From assembly GCF_000346465.2 (NCBI RefSeq), contig NC_034014.1:11289582-11353581 (forward strand): 64,000 nt of DNA, read 5' to 3'. The stretch's first letter is position 1. Each line of letters begins with the position of its first letter. The notes beneath the pieces are model-generated. The model worked only from the letters and a program-made list of their open reading frames with translations, had not been told where the DNA came from and did not search any database. Made by a program: the position numbers and the translations under genes. Origin of the DNA: Prunus persica. Its lineage: Eukaryota > Streptophyta > Magnoliopsida > Rosales > Rosaceae. This document shows, piece by piece, positions 43,763-56,632 of this stretch.

Positions 43763-44150
43763 TTTTTTATATTTAGGGTGTAGATAATTTTTTTATTATT
43801 TTTATATTAGACAATTTGGTAAATAATATTACAATTCTTTTCTAATGCAAGCCTTGCCTTAGGTTGATTATTGTGGTACGCGCCATTATTATTATTATTT
43901 TTAAATATGTAATGCGGTTTGGAACTTGGACTCTCCATCCAATATTAACAACAAAATTATCACTAAAATAAGCACTTGTCAGTTTCGCACCGCTATTTTA
44001 CTCAAATAAAATAAATCGCAACCTTTTTTTTTATTGAGAAATTCTGGAATTGCATTTATAAGTCACTTAAAAAAATCACAAGCCACAAAGAGCCATTACA
44101 ATAACGGAGATGTGGAAAGCTCCCTCCCACAAAAGAGAGGTGAAAAAATA

Positions 44151-44710
44151 GAAGCAATTGCACATAATCAACGGCTCACATACTCCTATATCACTATATC
44201 ACCTACTCACTATACCTTAAGAAAATTGCGGTCACTCCCTATGCTCTAAAGGAAATTTCACTCCTTATGTTCTAAGGAAATTGACGCCAAAAAAACTAAT
44301 CCAGCAAGAAGGAAACTTATTTAGAAATGAATATTAAATTCAAGGTTCCCCAAGGGAATTCTCCTTTCCCTTTAATTTGTAGTTACGTTTCACATAAAAT
44401 TTATTTATATATTTTTATAAATAAATAAAAAATCATTTAGGGTTTAGCAATTTTTCTAAGAATTACGTATATACCAATCTGCCCCTAACCTTAGCTTGGT
44501 GGGCCAATCAGCACAAGTACAAAAGAAGAATAAAAACTGATTTAAAAAAATCAACGTGTTATCACTTTATATTACTTTTATTCTCAAGAAAAATTGACGC
44601 TAAAAAAAAATTAGGAGTTAACTATTAACAATTTAATTAAAAAAAATTGAAGCAATTGCACATAATCAACGGCTCACATGCTCCTATATCACCTACTCAT
44701 TGTGTTGTAA
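44151..44710. repeat. Direct repeats bracketing a crooked-neck upstream remnant
   Basis: GAAGCAATTGCACATAATCA, followed by ACGGCTCACAT and TCCTATATCAC, occurs at 44151 and again at 44649. Between them, 44220-44583 matches the upstream region 37739-37990 of the crooked-neck pseudogene (GAAAATTGCGGTCACTCCC, CTAACCTTAGCTTGGTGGGC). The gene itself is absent here. Confidence 0.8.
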
Positions 44711-44816
44711 ACGTGTTTGAGCTAAGTTACGTCACACATGAGAGGACGTATTGGGACTATTATCTCACATAGGAAGTACAAACATTGCGTTAATAGTTTA
44801 CATAATTTTGGACCTC

Positions 44817-45210
44817 TTTATCGATTATCAATTGATTTTGAGTTGGATATTGAAATTCTAATAATAGTAAAAGGGAAAGAGAGTTGAATGTGTTATTGTT
44901 CAGAGTAAGGAAGCGAGGCTGGGCATGTTGGTTCAAGCCCACGTTTCTACCCTTTTTCTGTTTTTGTGTTTTTGGGTAAAGCTCATGTTTCTTTGACTGG
45001 TGAAGCAAGAAGCTGGCTAGAAGTTGATATAGAGACTCCAAAGTCTTTCCTTGACATGCTTTTAAACGTGCTTATAAATATAATTGCTTTTCTTCCCATA
45101 GGGCTTGCCGTCGACCTCTAATTACATAATTTAAATACTAAATCCAACCAACTATTTTTAATACATTTCTGTGTGTGGGTGTTCGATTGCACTAAAATAA
45201 TGCACTATTT
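44817..45210. repeat. Duplicated segment matching 9787-10180
   Basis: Shares TTATCGATTATCAATTGATT through GGGCTTGCCGTCGACCTC and TGTGTGTGGGTGTTC with the sequence that truncates the crooked-neck fragment at 9787. It is an independent copy of the same donor. Confidence 0.75.
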
Positions 45211-45261
45211 CCATAGTGCATCCTCACTCATTTACATGAGTATAACTATTACTTAATCCAT

Positions 45262-45302
45262 TGTAGCCAGATGGATTGGAAAGAAAGTCGAAAAGGAGAA
45301 GT
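45262..45302 (+). pseudogene. DUF1279 exon 3 tail fragment
   Basis: ATTGTAGCCAGATGGATTGG through GGAGAAGTAA matches the last 46 coding bases of the intact gene (31543-31588) including the stop. Everything upstream of the exon-3 breakpoint is missing. The 3'UTR and E2F 3' end that follow are also copied. Confidence 0.88.
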
Positions 45303-46175
45303 AACTTCTTCGGTTACTTAATCCATAAACAGGAGTTTTGCTCGTAAAGTTATGGTTTATTCCCTTGTTTGTAAAATCAGCTGTATAATTTCAGTCATCT
45401 TTTTACCCATCTGCCAATCAATGGTTATATATTATATACTCTCCCAAGTCTCTTGGAGTTTATACAATGGAAATTCGACTCATGTTAACGCGTCGTGTAC
45501 AATATTGCGAAGTCTAATATCTAAGTGTTTGAACTCGGAGTTTCTACAATGCAACTTCAGTTTAGGTGATTGAGATGGTAATCATGCAAAATGCCTGCCT
45601 GGACTAGGGGCATCTTGAAATCACATGAACAAGAATTGAGTAAATTCAAATTATAAATTGATGATCAATGGCAAGACCCAACCCTTCGCGAGTAATTGGG
45701 CATCACAAAATGTGGTAATTCTAGTTCAGAAAATAGCTCATCAGTATAATTCAAAACAAAACGAGGCATCAGAACATAAATCCTTTCCTTTTTTGGGGTC
45801 CTGAAACTACCCAACCTTCTCCCTATCCAACCTTATCCAGACTTATTACTAGCCAGTCTACTTCACTCTGGTTAATACAAGAAAAGCCTGCTAATTCTAA
45901 CAATATACATGATGTACTAACAATTGTATCCTCTTAATTATTTGCCACTGTCTCATGGATATGTATATTACATTAATGTACAACAATGCAGCTACCTCCA
46001 TCTTTGGTTCCACTGTTCTTTTGTTCCTCTGATGGATCTTCCGGGAACACTTACCGGAACCTTCAACCCAACCTCCGCTGGTGAAACAAATACATGAGAT
46101 GGTTGGACATCATAGGTTCTCAGAAAAAAAGAGTGCACTTCTGCAATTAGATTCAGTAAGAATCATTTTTAGGTT

Positions 46176-49100
46176 TCAAGTCTTCGTACGGTTGGCAGTA
46201 GCTGGTACTTGAGTTGAACTGGATGGTGGAGTTTGCGGCCGTGGTGTGCTGACATTAACCATATAATCTTCATCAATTGCACCCAACTCATTCCATACAA
46301 CCCCAGCTATTTTTTATAGTTAAGAAATTCAGTAGACATATTTTGACCACTGAAATATTGACCCCAAAGAATAAATAATAAATGGAAAGAAAGACAACAT
46401 CTTTCAGGACAAGGATACGTTCTGTTCTCCACATGTCTGTGATACTAATATCAGCATCTGATAAAAGCCAGTAATCTGCATCACTCTGAAAAAAGGTAAC
46501 AGAAAATGCTCACACTGTAAGTCAAAGTTATTCTTTCCTCAGTACAACAAAAGACAATTTAACATGTCACACTTGTTTCTTTTTTTATTTTTTATTTTTT
46601 TTGTAAATGATTTTTTTGCCATAATGTTTAAAGGGTTATTTAACAAGGTACGAAAAGATACCTATTTGGCTAAATAACTAGAATTCTAGAAGATGTTTTG
46701 CAATTATAATAGGATTAGCAGAAGAATCTAATGGAAAGGGAAACTCCCATTAAAATTTTGTTAATTCATTAAATACTAGTTTTCAGGATAATTTTCTACG
46801 GACATCTCAAGAGCATAATATGATACTTGTGCAGAAGTATTCTTCCCAGCCCCACTAAAGGCAACCAATGAAGAATACATTTTTTTTAGCATATTGAATC
46901 TTTCAAATAGGCAATGGTAAAATCAACTTAGAAGCCAAACTTACATCAACATCTGAGGGAACAATCTTCATCATCCCACTCATGATGTCCTGGGAAGCAG
47001 TGGGATCAGCGCACATTCTATGATCATCTGGTCCCTGAATTTCAACATCCTTCCCTCTATTCTCTGTGACCATTGTTGTAGCTGGGTTTTCATTAACCCC
47101 TGAACTTGAGGGGATGTCTGTAGGTACTTCAACACCATTAATCTCCTCGAACTTCTCCTCAAATTGACTAGCATGAGAGAGAGAGAGAGAGAGAGAGAGG
47201 GAGATTACTAAAGTTCATTGTAATTCTCGACTATGCAAGCAGGAGAAACCATTCACTGTTGCTCTTAAAGTAACGATAATGTACCATGAAACAACAGTAC
47301 CTGACAAGGTAAACATCTATTGGACCCATCGTGCTTCTCAGGACCATCCTGTATCTCCTTTGGGGATAGTCAACAGCCTATTACATAATAGAAAAGTTTG
47401 ATTGAATATTAAGAATGTACAAGGCTATAGAAAAGTTTTAATAAGTAATGTTTTGTACTGAACTACCTCATCAGGATCTGGGACTTCAAGAGTGGTGCCA
47501 TGTGGAGCTTTAATTGCTATTAAGGTTTCATTCTGATAGAAGCAATAAATCGTACGTTCAGTTTAACAACATAGAGGAGAACATTTTGTTAGAAAATACA
47601 GAGTGGGGGAAGAATGATAATTGCATTGATGAGAATAGCAAACACCAAAACTTTACCTGTAAGCAAGGTAAGCCCTTGATGTCTTCTTCAGTGACAAAAA
47701 GCCATCTACCAAAGTAAAAAGGAAAAGTAGAGATAAGTGTTTGCATAAATTGCAACAGGGTAAGCTAAAAATAGAATGTTAAAAACTAGCCAGTGATGAC
47801 CTTCCATGGAATGTAATTGAATACTGAACATTAAAGGATAAAACTTTACTTCTTATTGCTTTCATCTTCACTCAGGTCCCTCAACCTTTCCTGCATTTCT
47901 CTGGACAATTTAATAGCTTCAGCACAAAACAACAAATAACAATAGGAAAGAATGAAAAAGCAGCATCAGCCAAGGATTAACCTTATTTGCTGATCCAATC
48001 TGCGCTCCTCATCAGATAGGTTTTCAACTTGTGCCTGGGATAAAAAGGAAATTGTGAATGAGGTCATATCTGTACTTCAGAATTGGCAAACATTATTTTT
48101 GCTACGACGTGCAATGAATAGTTGACATATTTTATGTACGATCCATTGTCTCTAGTCTTAATCAAACATGACACTAATCTTAGGAAGCTCAACCAAACAA
48201 AGGCCTTGGAATTGAAATTCAAATCCTGCTTTTTTCATGACAGTCATTGAAATTCAAATGCATCACACAAACTTGGAACTGGACAAATGTGGACTGAAAT
48301 CTAGCATGATCAACCAAAAACAAGTCTTGTCAAAGTAATCTAATCAACAACGCAAATCTTGCTTTGTCATGCCAATCACCATATCTGAATGCATTACGCT
48401 GAAAAATGGTACTGGACAAAACATGCAGACTGAAATCTAACAAGCTTAACTATTCGAGTCAAGAACATAAAATCCTGCTTTGTCATGCCAGTTATTCATA
48501 TTTGAATGCATTGGAACTGGAAAAAACATGTAGACTTAGGTAACATGACAAGTAACGATATCATGCTGAAGTTCAAATATGGAAAGCAATTTGCACAGAA
48601 AACCCAACCAGTCAGTAAAAGGGATGTTGACTTCAGATTTATATGGTTATTTACTTCCTTGCAAGTAAATGCAGCCTTTTTAATCAGCTAACACTTTCAG
48701 TCTAGGTTTGGAATCAACAAAGATAGTTAGGTTGGGGACTGGCACGTCCAAAAAGAAGAGAGAACAGAAAAACAACAAATAACAGCACATAATAGCACAA
48801 ACACCAACAGCATTGGTACTTTTAAGCAAACAAACATACAGTCTCAAAAACTGAGCCAAGACTAAGCTATCCAAGCACGAGCATGCCAAGCAACAAGTTC
48901 ACTTTTTTCCGTACCTGTAAACTAGGATAATTTTCGTCCACGTCTCCTGTCCTCGAGACATCAAGTCCCCTAATCAACCAATCACTCAATTTTGAGTAAC
49001 TTCTAATGTACAGTGGATAATTGAATATTTACAACTTAATAAAGTGGAAAAATAGCTGTTAAAATTTCAGGAAACAAATACAACTAATCCCTTACTTCCA

Positions 49101-52100
49101 CTGAATTCTATTTTTGAGCTTCTTTTCTATGAGACCAATTCCTTCAAGAACATTTGTTATATCATATATCCGCCTCTTTTGCACCTACATATAAAGAATA
49201 CTTATAATTTACAGATCCTTGACATAGAATACACTACAACAGATAGGAAAGTAGTCACCTCTAAAGTATCAGCAGCATTATTGAGATCCAGAATACCATC
49301 TTCCGCATGTTTGATCAGATTGATAAACTTTTTTGTTAAGAGACCTGAATGGCAATAATAGGACATTGCCGTAATATTTGCAGAACAAATGAAAAAATTA
49401 ACTTGCCTTTCTCATGAAGAACCTAAATAACTAAATGATAAAATCAGTTATCAAAAAACATAGGAAATCGTTCTGTTACCTAGGGAGCTGTCAAAACGAC
49501 AAGGTCCGGCCGGAGTAAGATTAGCCCCAGAAGGAGAACCTGTCAATTATACAGATTAGATGGGAGTAAGCAAGCAAACACATCCCATAAATTCTCATAG
49601 CATCAGCTAATTCATTCTTTTCGGAACACAACTAATTTATTCTTCAAATCTCAATTAAACCTTACCTTGCATGTATAATAGAACTACAAGTATGGTAGCA
49701 CACTTGACAGATTTAAGTAACACTCACCCACATTGGAAGCCGGAGTCTGGGGTCCAGATCTGCTGCACTTTGTCAGCCTTGATGTTTTGTTTGCCTTTCC
49801 CACCTTGCTTGACACAGGAGTCTGGAGGGGGCTGGTAACTACTTCAGTATATCCAGGAGCAGCTGTCCTATCACTAGACTCAGCTTCGTAATCTGCCGCA
49901 TCACTCTTCCGTTTTTGCTGCTAATCCACCATTCAGTTTATTCAAAAAATTAGCATCAAGTGAACAAACCATATCATATAAGTAATTATAAAATGAAAAT
50001 AATTGATCAATTGAAAATATATAATGACTATGAAGAGAATGATTATTATAATTAAGCATACAGGTACATTAGCTGGAAAGATGTTAGCACATCATACAAA
50101 CCAATCTACGTTTCAAGCGGACTATGCTCTACAAAGAAAACTGGAAGCTTCCCAACTTATAAATGGAACGATTCATAAATCCATAATTCTACAAATACAT
50201 GCTAATCTCTAGTGCATTCTAACATCTGCAAAGCCACATCAGAGAAATAAGCATCATTACTATTAAGGTAAAACCAAATGTTTTTCCTTTTCTTATTTCC
50301 TAAACCATCTTAGATAATTTACCTTTTATAAACTTCCTCTATAAATACCAGATTATTCAAAAGTGTGTACTAAAAACCTTGTATATGATACATGAAGATT
50401 CATAATACACAAGAGTCTAAACAGTACAACCTCCAGCATTTACATGCCAACTCCCAGACGGTAAGTCAGCCAAGAAGGCATCATGAACTCCTTTAGAATA
50501 CATGATTATTAAATAGGATAAACACCGCATATCAAGCAACATTCAAACTTTATTTTTGGAATAATTTAATATGTATTCACACTCAAATACAGTAAACATG
50601 GGGGGTAATCATAAGAAGGAAAAGCGAAAGAATCTTGGGACAGCCAGCCAGTTCCGCAACTAGGGTGCAACTGTATCAGCGTCCTCAAGAAGCATGCCCT
50701 AAGAAGAAGTGAGAGGCAGGCCCTTCACGTGAAGAAGTAACTTAAAACCCTTAAAGGGGACCCGATGCCAAAAGACAAGAACTAGAATAGAAGATAACAG
50801 ATTAAATAATGACAGCACTGTTCCCATTCCAAATAGTCTATTATCTTCTGTTGTAAAAAGAACCACACTTTAAGGGATGTATATCTTTGTTGGAAATACA
50901 TTAGATTTCTATGAATAATTATTGGGAAGAAAGGATACATCAAGAGGAAAAGAGAATATTAAAAGTTACTCTTCTTCTTGTTCTTTTGTTTTTCAAAATA
51001 GTCTCAAGTCTGACTTTCCCTCAGACAAGGAAAGCTTCATCATGTAAGCGCGTAGATACTTATGCTGCTATTTCCAATCTTTTGTAGCCTCACTTAGATA
51101 TAATCAGGCATGTCACAGACAAAATATTACGAGAACATACTTGCAAAAGCTCTTTATGAAGCACAAAATCGTGTATACTGCTATGATCGATCTGTGGTCA
51201 GCTAACCTCTAGCATCCCTCATTAGCAGGTCAAGACTGGTATTTACTACCAACCCCATTGAGCACTTCAAACCATACAGGAATCCAGAGGCTGATATGTA
51301 CTAAATTATTCAGTCATCTACAGTGATTGTAACCTAGTTCAAGATAGTGTGGAGAGATTGGTCTAACAAATACCAAATCCAACAAATCCAGTGAGACACA
51401 GACAGCTTCTTTAATTTTTCTAACTTTTGGTTGTGTATTTAAAAATGCATTGGGTGTGCTTGGAATTGCTTTTGGCAGTGTCTGCTTTAAGTGTTTGACC
51501 GAAATAAAGAACAAATGATTTATGGGGTTATAGGAGTAGTGATTCCTAGAGAAATCCTCGATAGCTGTTTACTCAAGAAGCGCTTCCAAGTGAATATGTA
51601 AGGAGAAGCACTTGGGTTTCTTCTAACAAAAGAGCTACTGAGCAAAAGCACCTCCCACAGAACCACTCCAAAATTAGATTACGAATAGATGCTAGACAAT
51701 CATTTCAACTTTCTCAAAAGGTAGTACTGCCACTGAAAGATCACGCCAGCAAGTATATGTAACATAGAACAGTAATAGCAACTCTATAAATCATACATAT
51801 TGCATTGTGGATTCAGAAGCTTTAATGATACTGGCCCAATGAAACAGCCAACTTGGGAAACAAAAACCTAGCTCAATTAGTTTCTATACATTCAACTCAC
51901 CAAAATACTACTCGTAAGGCAAGCAAAGTACAAAACATGCCAGAGTGTAAATCAATGCACTTGCCATGCAAACACAAGTCCACTAGTGAATGTAAGGGGT
52001 CCAGGCATAAAGGATTTTAATTTCTAGATTGTAATAAAATACTATAGGCGCAAATGTAAACAGCACCATTGAGACGAATCATTATTTGCACCTAATTACC

Positions 52101-52726
52101 AAAAACCTAATGTTCCTTTTCATTCTTTTCCTCTTTTACCAATAAGATCTGCCCTTGTTGATTGGGAGTGAAGACTACCATAGTTTAGATCTTATTCTTC
52201 CCCAACTGTAATCACACCAATAGAATTTCCATACCACATACTTCATCGATCATGTCAAAACTGATATTAGGAACAACTGTAATTACACACTAATACAATC
52301 TTCAATTTCACCTAAAATCACAATTATTAACAAAAAAAACCAAACAATTTCCACAAATCCTAACCTTTAGTACTAATTCCAATAACTAATTTCAGTAAAC
52401 TAAAACCCAAATGAGTAATTACACTCACTAATCAAGCAGATCTCCAACAAAATAGTCCATAAAAAATAAACACATAAATACATAAACAAATAACAGTAAA
52501 AAGAAAAACCAAGATTAACGAGACAAAAACTCACAGAGGGCTTGACGTATATGCCATAAGCTTCTGAATCAGTGAGTTGGCGGGGGTCGGGAACGAAGCC
52601 GTGGTAGTCTGCTGTAGCTGAAAACGGCGGTTTCATGGAGGAGAAGGCGAGCTGCCGCTTGAGGGCCTGCTGCATGATCGGCTGGGGCGGTTGAGCCGGC
52701 GGGTCATGAGCCCGGGAGCCCGACAT
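46176..52726 (-). CDS. E2F transcription factor (E2FA/E2FB type), 14 exons
   Basis: Exons (reverse): 52726-52535, 49920-49728, 49539-49480, 49344-49259, 49184-49096, 48969-48915, 48034-47982, 47900-47850, 47705-47657, 47532-47467, 47377-47301, 47167-46945, 46485-46419 and 46306-46176. All junctions are GT-AG and in phase, giving 463 residues, normal for plant E2Fs. Order: N-terminus with [17 protein letters not shown] and SGPQTP phospho-sites; winged-helix DNA-binding domain at about 149-214 with [12 protein letters not shown]; leucine-rich DP-dimerisation helix at about 226-262; marked box ([10 protein letters not shown] to PIDVYLV) at about 261-324; RBR-binding tail [16 protein letters not shown] near 402-417. 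It activates S-phase genes as a heterodimer with DP, restrained by RBR. It is the parent of both broken copies in the window. Confidence 0.93.
47173..47199 (-). repeat. Short GA/CT microsatellite at E2F intron 11 acceptor
   Basis: About 12 GA units, which read as CT on the coding strand, lie immediately before the exon 12 acceptor and form part of its polypyrimidine tract. Confidence 0.8.
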
Positions 52727-52939
52727 CCAGCGACCCGAACCGGATTGTGGGTTGGGCGGGTTTTGTTTTTGGTGGGTTTGGTGGAGGGAAGGAGAAAGAA
52801 AGAGATCGAGAGAAATTGGAGGGGAATTGAAAAAAATAAAAAAACGAAAAGAAAAAGTGGGGGGAGAAAATGGAGGGAAAGTTTGGAGGCGAAGGTTGGG
52901 GGAGTGGGTGAGAATGTGAGATCTGGTGTTTGGGAAAAA

Positions 52940-52949
52940 TAAAAAAGCG

Positions 52950-52981
<32 letters not shown>

Positions 52982-52982
52982 C
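52940..52982 (-). repeat. GA-rich tract in the E2F leader
   Basis: GAGAGAGA runs with one GATA interruption lie 215-255 bases upstream of the E2F start codon, probably in the 5'UTR or core promoter (CT-rich on the coding strand). Confidence 0.8.
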
Positions 52983-53049
52983 AGAAAACGAGGGAAAGGA
53001 AAGAAGGAGGGAATTTGGTTCGGATATAGATATGGAGGGAAGCACTTAC

Positions 53050-54340
53050 CCTCGTTTTTCTTTTTTCTTTTTATTATTTGCTTATCAAAGAATAGTTTAT
53101 TTATTATCGGTATTTTACCGATTTTATATATTTATTTTTTTGTGTTATACAAATATCAGGACATGTCTAACCAATTATATTGTGACTGCAAAGTCCAATG
53201 TTTATAACCAAGCAATCTCTCAATTTTTTTTATATAAAAAAATTATCTTAATTTTACGAAAGGAAAAAGAAAAACAAACAATTCAATGGTGTGAAGGAAT
53301 TTGGATGTTTGGGCCCAAGTTGAAGTACATGGGCTTGAATTTGGGTCTAATTTATTAAACTTCGGCAAAAAATAAAAATAAAGGGAGAGTGTCTTGAATA
53401 ATATATCGGGCATTTTTATCTAAGTAATTTTTGTATGTTTCGAGTATCATCCAATATACACATGGAACATGTAAAAATATTCTTCAATACACATAGTACA
53501 TAAAAATAATATATTTTCACATGTCATATATATATTGGATGGTTACAAAAATTTCTCCATCTCAAAACCTATAATAGTTTTGCATGTAATTATTAACATG
53601 TCACCCATATAGATATGAGATTGGTTGACATTGCCCTTGTGTGAACGCACAGATGTGGGTTTTTTTTTCTTTTCCCAATCCATGTACATATCTTGATATT
53701 ATCGATATTGATACTTTGTCCAAATGTTGATGAAGAGAGAGTGAAATTCTTGGCGCCAAAATTTTTCCGATATTATCCTTGGAATTATTAATAATTAAAT
53801 GGATAGGTTTCAAAATATCATCCTCCTAAAAAAGCGATAATATTAGGCATTTTTGTTAGTATTATCAATTTTTTAAACCTTGATAAGAATCAATTTCCCA
53901 GCCCGGGAAAGTTGTCAGGCCAGCGAATGATATGTTTTTTTAATACCTAAATACCTTCCAATTGTACTTTTGGGGAATGCCCAAAACAGAAGAATTAGCT
54001 TCTTTTCTAGGTCCAATAATTGACGGATGCGTAAAAGATATGTAAATGCGACCTGGTAATGATTTGTAAACCTGATGTGATGTTGCTAGTGTCGTGGTGA
54101 ACATGCGAAACTTTCATATCATGAAAATTCAAATGTAAATAATTTTGAAGCATCTTCTACAGATTGTATAGTTGGTGTTTTATTTTTATCCACACTCTAA
54201 TTTAATTTCTCCAAACTCTAATTTTCATCAATCGGAGGTTTGAGATGCTTCATTCAAATATAAATTTGTGGTATCTCACAACGCATGAAATGTACTCAAA
54301 TTCCAATACAAATATTTCTTTTAAGTACATCACCTTCACT
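53050..54340. other. Intergenic between E2F and the 77-residue gene
   Basis: No gene recognised. It holds degenerate GATATTATCG phrases (53695-53880) that look like an old repeat and an E2F-site-like palindrome at 53750. Confidence 0.45.
53750..53761. promoter_or_regulatory. Candidate E2F-binding palindrome upstream of E2F
   Basis: TTGGCGCCAAAA, reverse TTTTGGCGCCAA, fits the E2F consensus TTTSSCGC-type. It lies about 1.02 kb upstream of the E2F start. Autoregulation is known for E2F genes; here it is only inferred. Confidence 0.35.
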
Positions 54341-54342
54341 AT

Positions 54343-54576
54343 CTACTTGAATAAATGGGCTAGATCAGGATCAGCCAAGTCCACATCCAACCATCCATTC
54401 AGATGCATGTACTCAATATAATGATCTGGGGGCTTCACAGCACGAGGTTTAGCTGGTGTAAAGCCGTGAATCCTCTCAAGATCTCGGGCAAGCCACCTAA
54501 CATATGTACGGTCCAACGGAGGAACAACTTTCAAGAAAATTTCTTCGCTTTCTTGCTTCACAGGCTTGTTTCCCAT
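54343..54576 (-). CDS. Conserved-looking small plant protein, 77 residues
   Basis: A 77-residue soluble protein with an unusually coherent sequence: KVVPPLDRTYVRWLARDLERI, then HGFTPAKPRAVKPPDHYIEY, then MHLNGWLDVDLADPDLAHLF. It resembles an uncharacterised small plant family that I cannot name with certainty. The N-terminus MGNKP could be myristoylated (Gly2), which is inference. The coding part is one exon. An acceptor (TGGCCAG/GTTCTCC, near 54590) lies 14 bases before the ATG. A donor (CTG/GTAAGTGG, near 56633) ends a 5'UTR exon, implying a 2-kb leader intron, as often seen in highly expressed plant genes. Confidence 0.75.
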   Translation of the reverse strand: MGNKPVKQESEEIFLKVVPPLDRTYVRWLARDLERIHGFTPAKPRAVKPPDHYIEYMHLNGWLDVDLADPDLAHLFK

Positions 54577-56632
54577 GTTTGGAGAACCTGGCCAGCTTCA
54601 GAAAATGCAGTCAGTTAGTTGATGGCACATAAATTTAATCAGTGAAAAAACAACGGCACAACCTTTATTTCCCTTTTTCTTTTTCCCTTTCTGACTATCT
54701 AAACAAACGAGTCATGTTAAAGTTCATAAAAAAAGAAGACAATCATATAAGAGTTTTGCAGGCTGCATCGAGCCACAGTTTTCTAATATAGCAATATGTG
54801 AATGGAGCAAACACGTTGGTGGATTAGTAATTCACTTATAATTTTCTGCGTCTAGGCTTTTAAGATTACACAAAGACTAATGCGAATAACTGAAAAGTCC
54901 TAAGGATTAAAAAAAGTTAAAAATTAAGATTAAAAAAGAAAAAGAAAGAAGTTACACAGCATCTTTAAACCATATGATCTCAGCAGCCTTCTTAAACACT
55001 GTTTCTTAAAAATTTTGACCAATTACAACCATAATCATAACAGTAAGTGTAATAACAGTATAAGTTATATGCTGCTTCAAAAGATTGCTAATGATAAGTC
55101 TGAAACAAGGCACCAATCTTCATGCACATGCGGCTAAATCTAAGAAAGCAACTTATACATTTATAAATCCCAGGTTACTGGCCCATCATACAAACAGACC
55201 TTAATTATATGACTACCATGCTCGTAGAACATTGCTGTTTAATTTCTACTTCCTCTGCATGAAAAATAGAAAGACTGTTCATCTTTTCATCTGAGAAACA
55301 GAGAAAAGCTCTTCCTCATATCCAGGGACTTAAAACATTACCATCTCACTGTCAGCAGAACAGCGTACAACAAGTTAGATACTCATTCAAATTTCTTAGA
55401 CGCAATTGACCAAAACATACTTTCAATGTTAGTTCGAGGGGATGATTAGTCAGAAGCCAAGTAAAACTGAGTGGTTCTCTTTCTGTAGAAACGGTAGAAA
55501 AAAATAGGAAAAATACTAAAATTGCCTTGGAAATGAAAACTGTTGAGGTAATTGCAAATGTCATGGAGGACACTTGCTCCTCTCAGTAGAGTGTTTAATT
55601 CACTGACAAAGTACTCATATACGACGCTTCTCTAGCTCTGATAGAAGACTTCTCATTATTTTAGTTTGTCTATCCATGTCTAACAGTGCACATTATCAAG
55701 GTCCTTTAAATACGTACTAGCATTTAGTTCCTTATCCTACATAGTGTAGCTATTACTCCAACAGTCATCAGAAGCTAAGTGTGCAAATATACGTGGACAC
55801 TCACAAATTGCATGATCATTTCATTCTAGGTAGTCTACTGTGTCCCACACCTTATTCACATTGGAAAATCATTTAAAAAGTGGAAAAAGCAAAATCAACA
55901 ATCTAACCAGTGTTAATGTCCTTTTGAGGCAAAATCAACAATCTAAGCAATACTTGTCCAGAACTTCCATTGCGAAGGAAAAGCAAAAAAATGTTCTGTT
56001 TTCGAAAATCATCTTGTAGGATTCATATTTGGCTTACATGAAAATACAATTTTAAATGAAACAATTGTGTCACATAATAAAATATATCTTATCATCAGGA
56101 CTAGTTTCAAAACCGGTACATGAGCACCCTCCCCCTTAGAAGTGACGTGCAGGTATTTGCAATATGATAAGAACATGCTATAAATCTGAGTGAAAGATCA
56201 CATACTAAAATCTGATAATGGAAATAATTCTAATAAAATAAACACTGAATCTATCAAAACTGATCCACTCACTAAGATGAGCAAGGCTAAGCCCACCTGA
56301 AGTCCTCCCACAGCTAATTACGAAAAGGTGGAGGGATGCTATGGCTCCCTCTCCTAAATGAAACAACAATCTAATAACCAATCACAGAAGAAATTAATGC
56401 AAAATAGAAGTAACCCAGCTATGGGCATTCAAAATGGAAAATTTATATGGCATTCTGTTCCAATTCAAACAAACCATTTGCAAAAGATCACCAAACTCAA
56501 ACTGAAATAAGCAATGAGTAAGTCAAGCACCCAAAAGAGAAATGAACAAAACTCAAACTGAAATTGGAGTTGAAAACAAAGAGAACAATAAGTACGGAAT
56601 CGTGAGCCAAGAATAATTTCAGTCCACTTACC

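Larger units (their letters stand above)
38968..44150. repeat. Segmental duplication, CAF1 unit 2 (partner 15050-18880)
   Basis: Collinear with 15050-18880: ATGATTTTAAGC and TACTTCTTTCTTAATG at the left, repeat U, the shared CAF1 upstream region (from GGACTAATT at about 41625), CAF1 copy c, and a downstream LINE-like tail to 44150. It is larger than unit 1 because of insertions at 39457, 40759 and 41765. Confidence 0.85.

Noticed and set aside
52704..53045. Reverse frame of 113 codons overlapping the E2F start, rich in Ser/Phe/Pro
   Set aside because: Lies in the GA/CT-rich leader in another phase from E2F. Composition is set by the repeat.
53601..53813. Reverse 70-codon frame with a possible retroelement look
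   Set aside because: Falls in degenerate GATATTATCG repeat sequence; no reverse-transcriptase or integrase motif.
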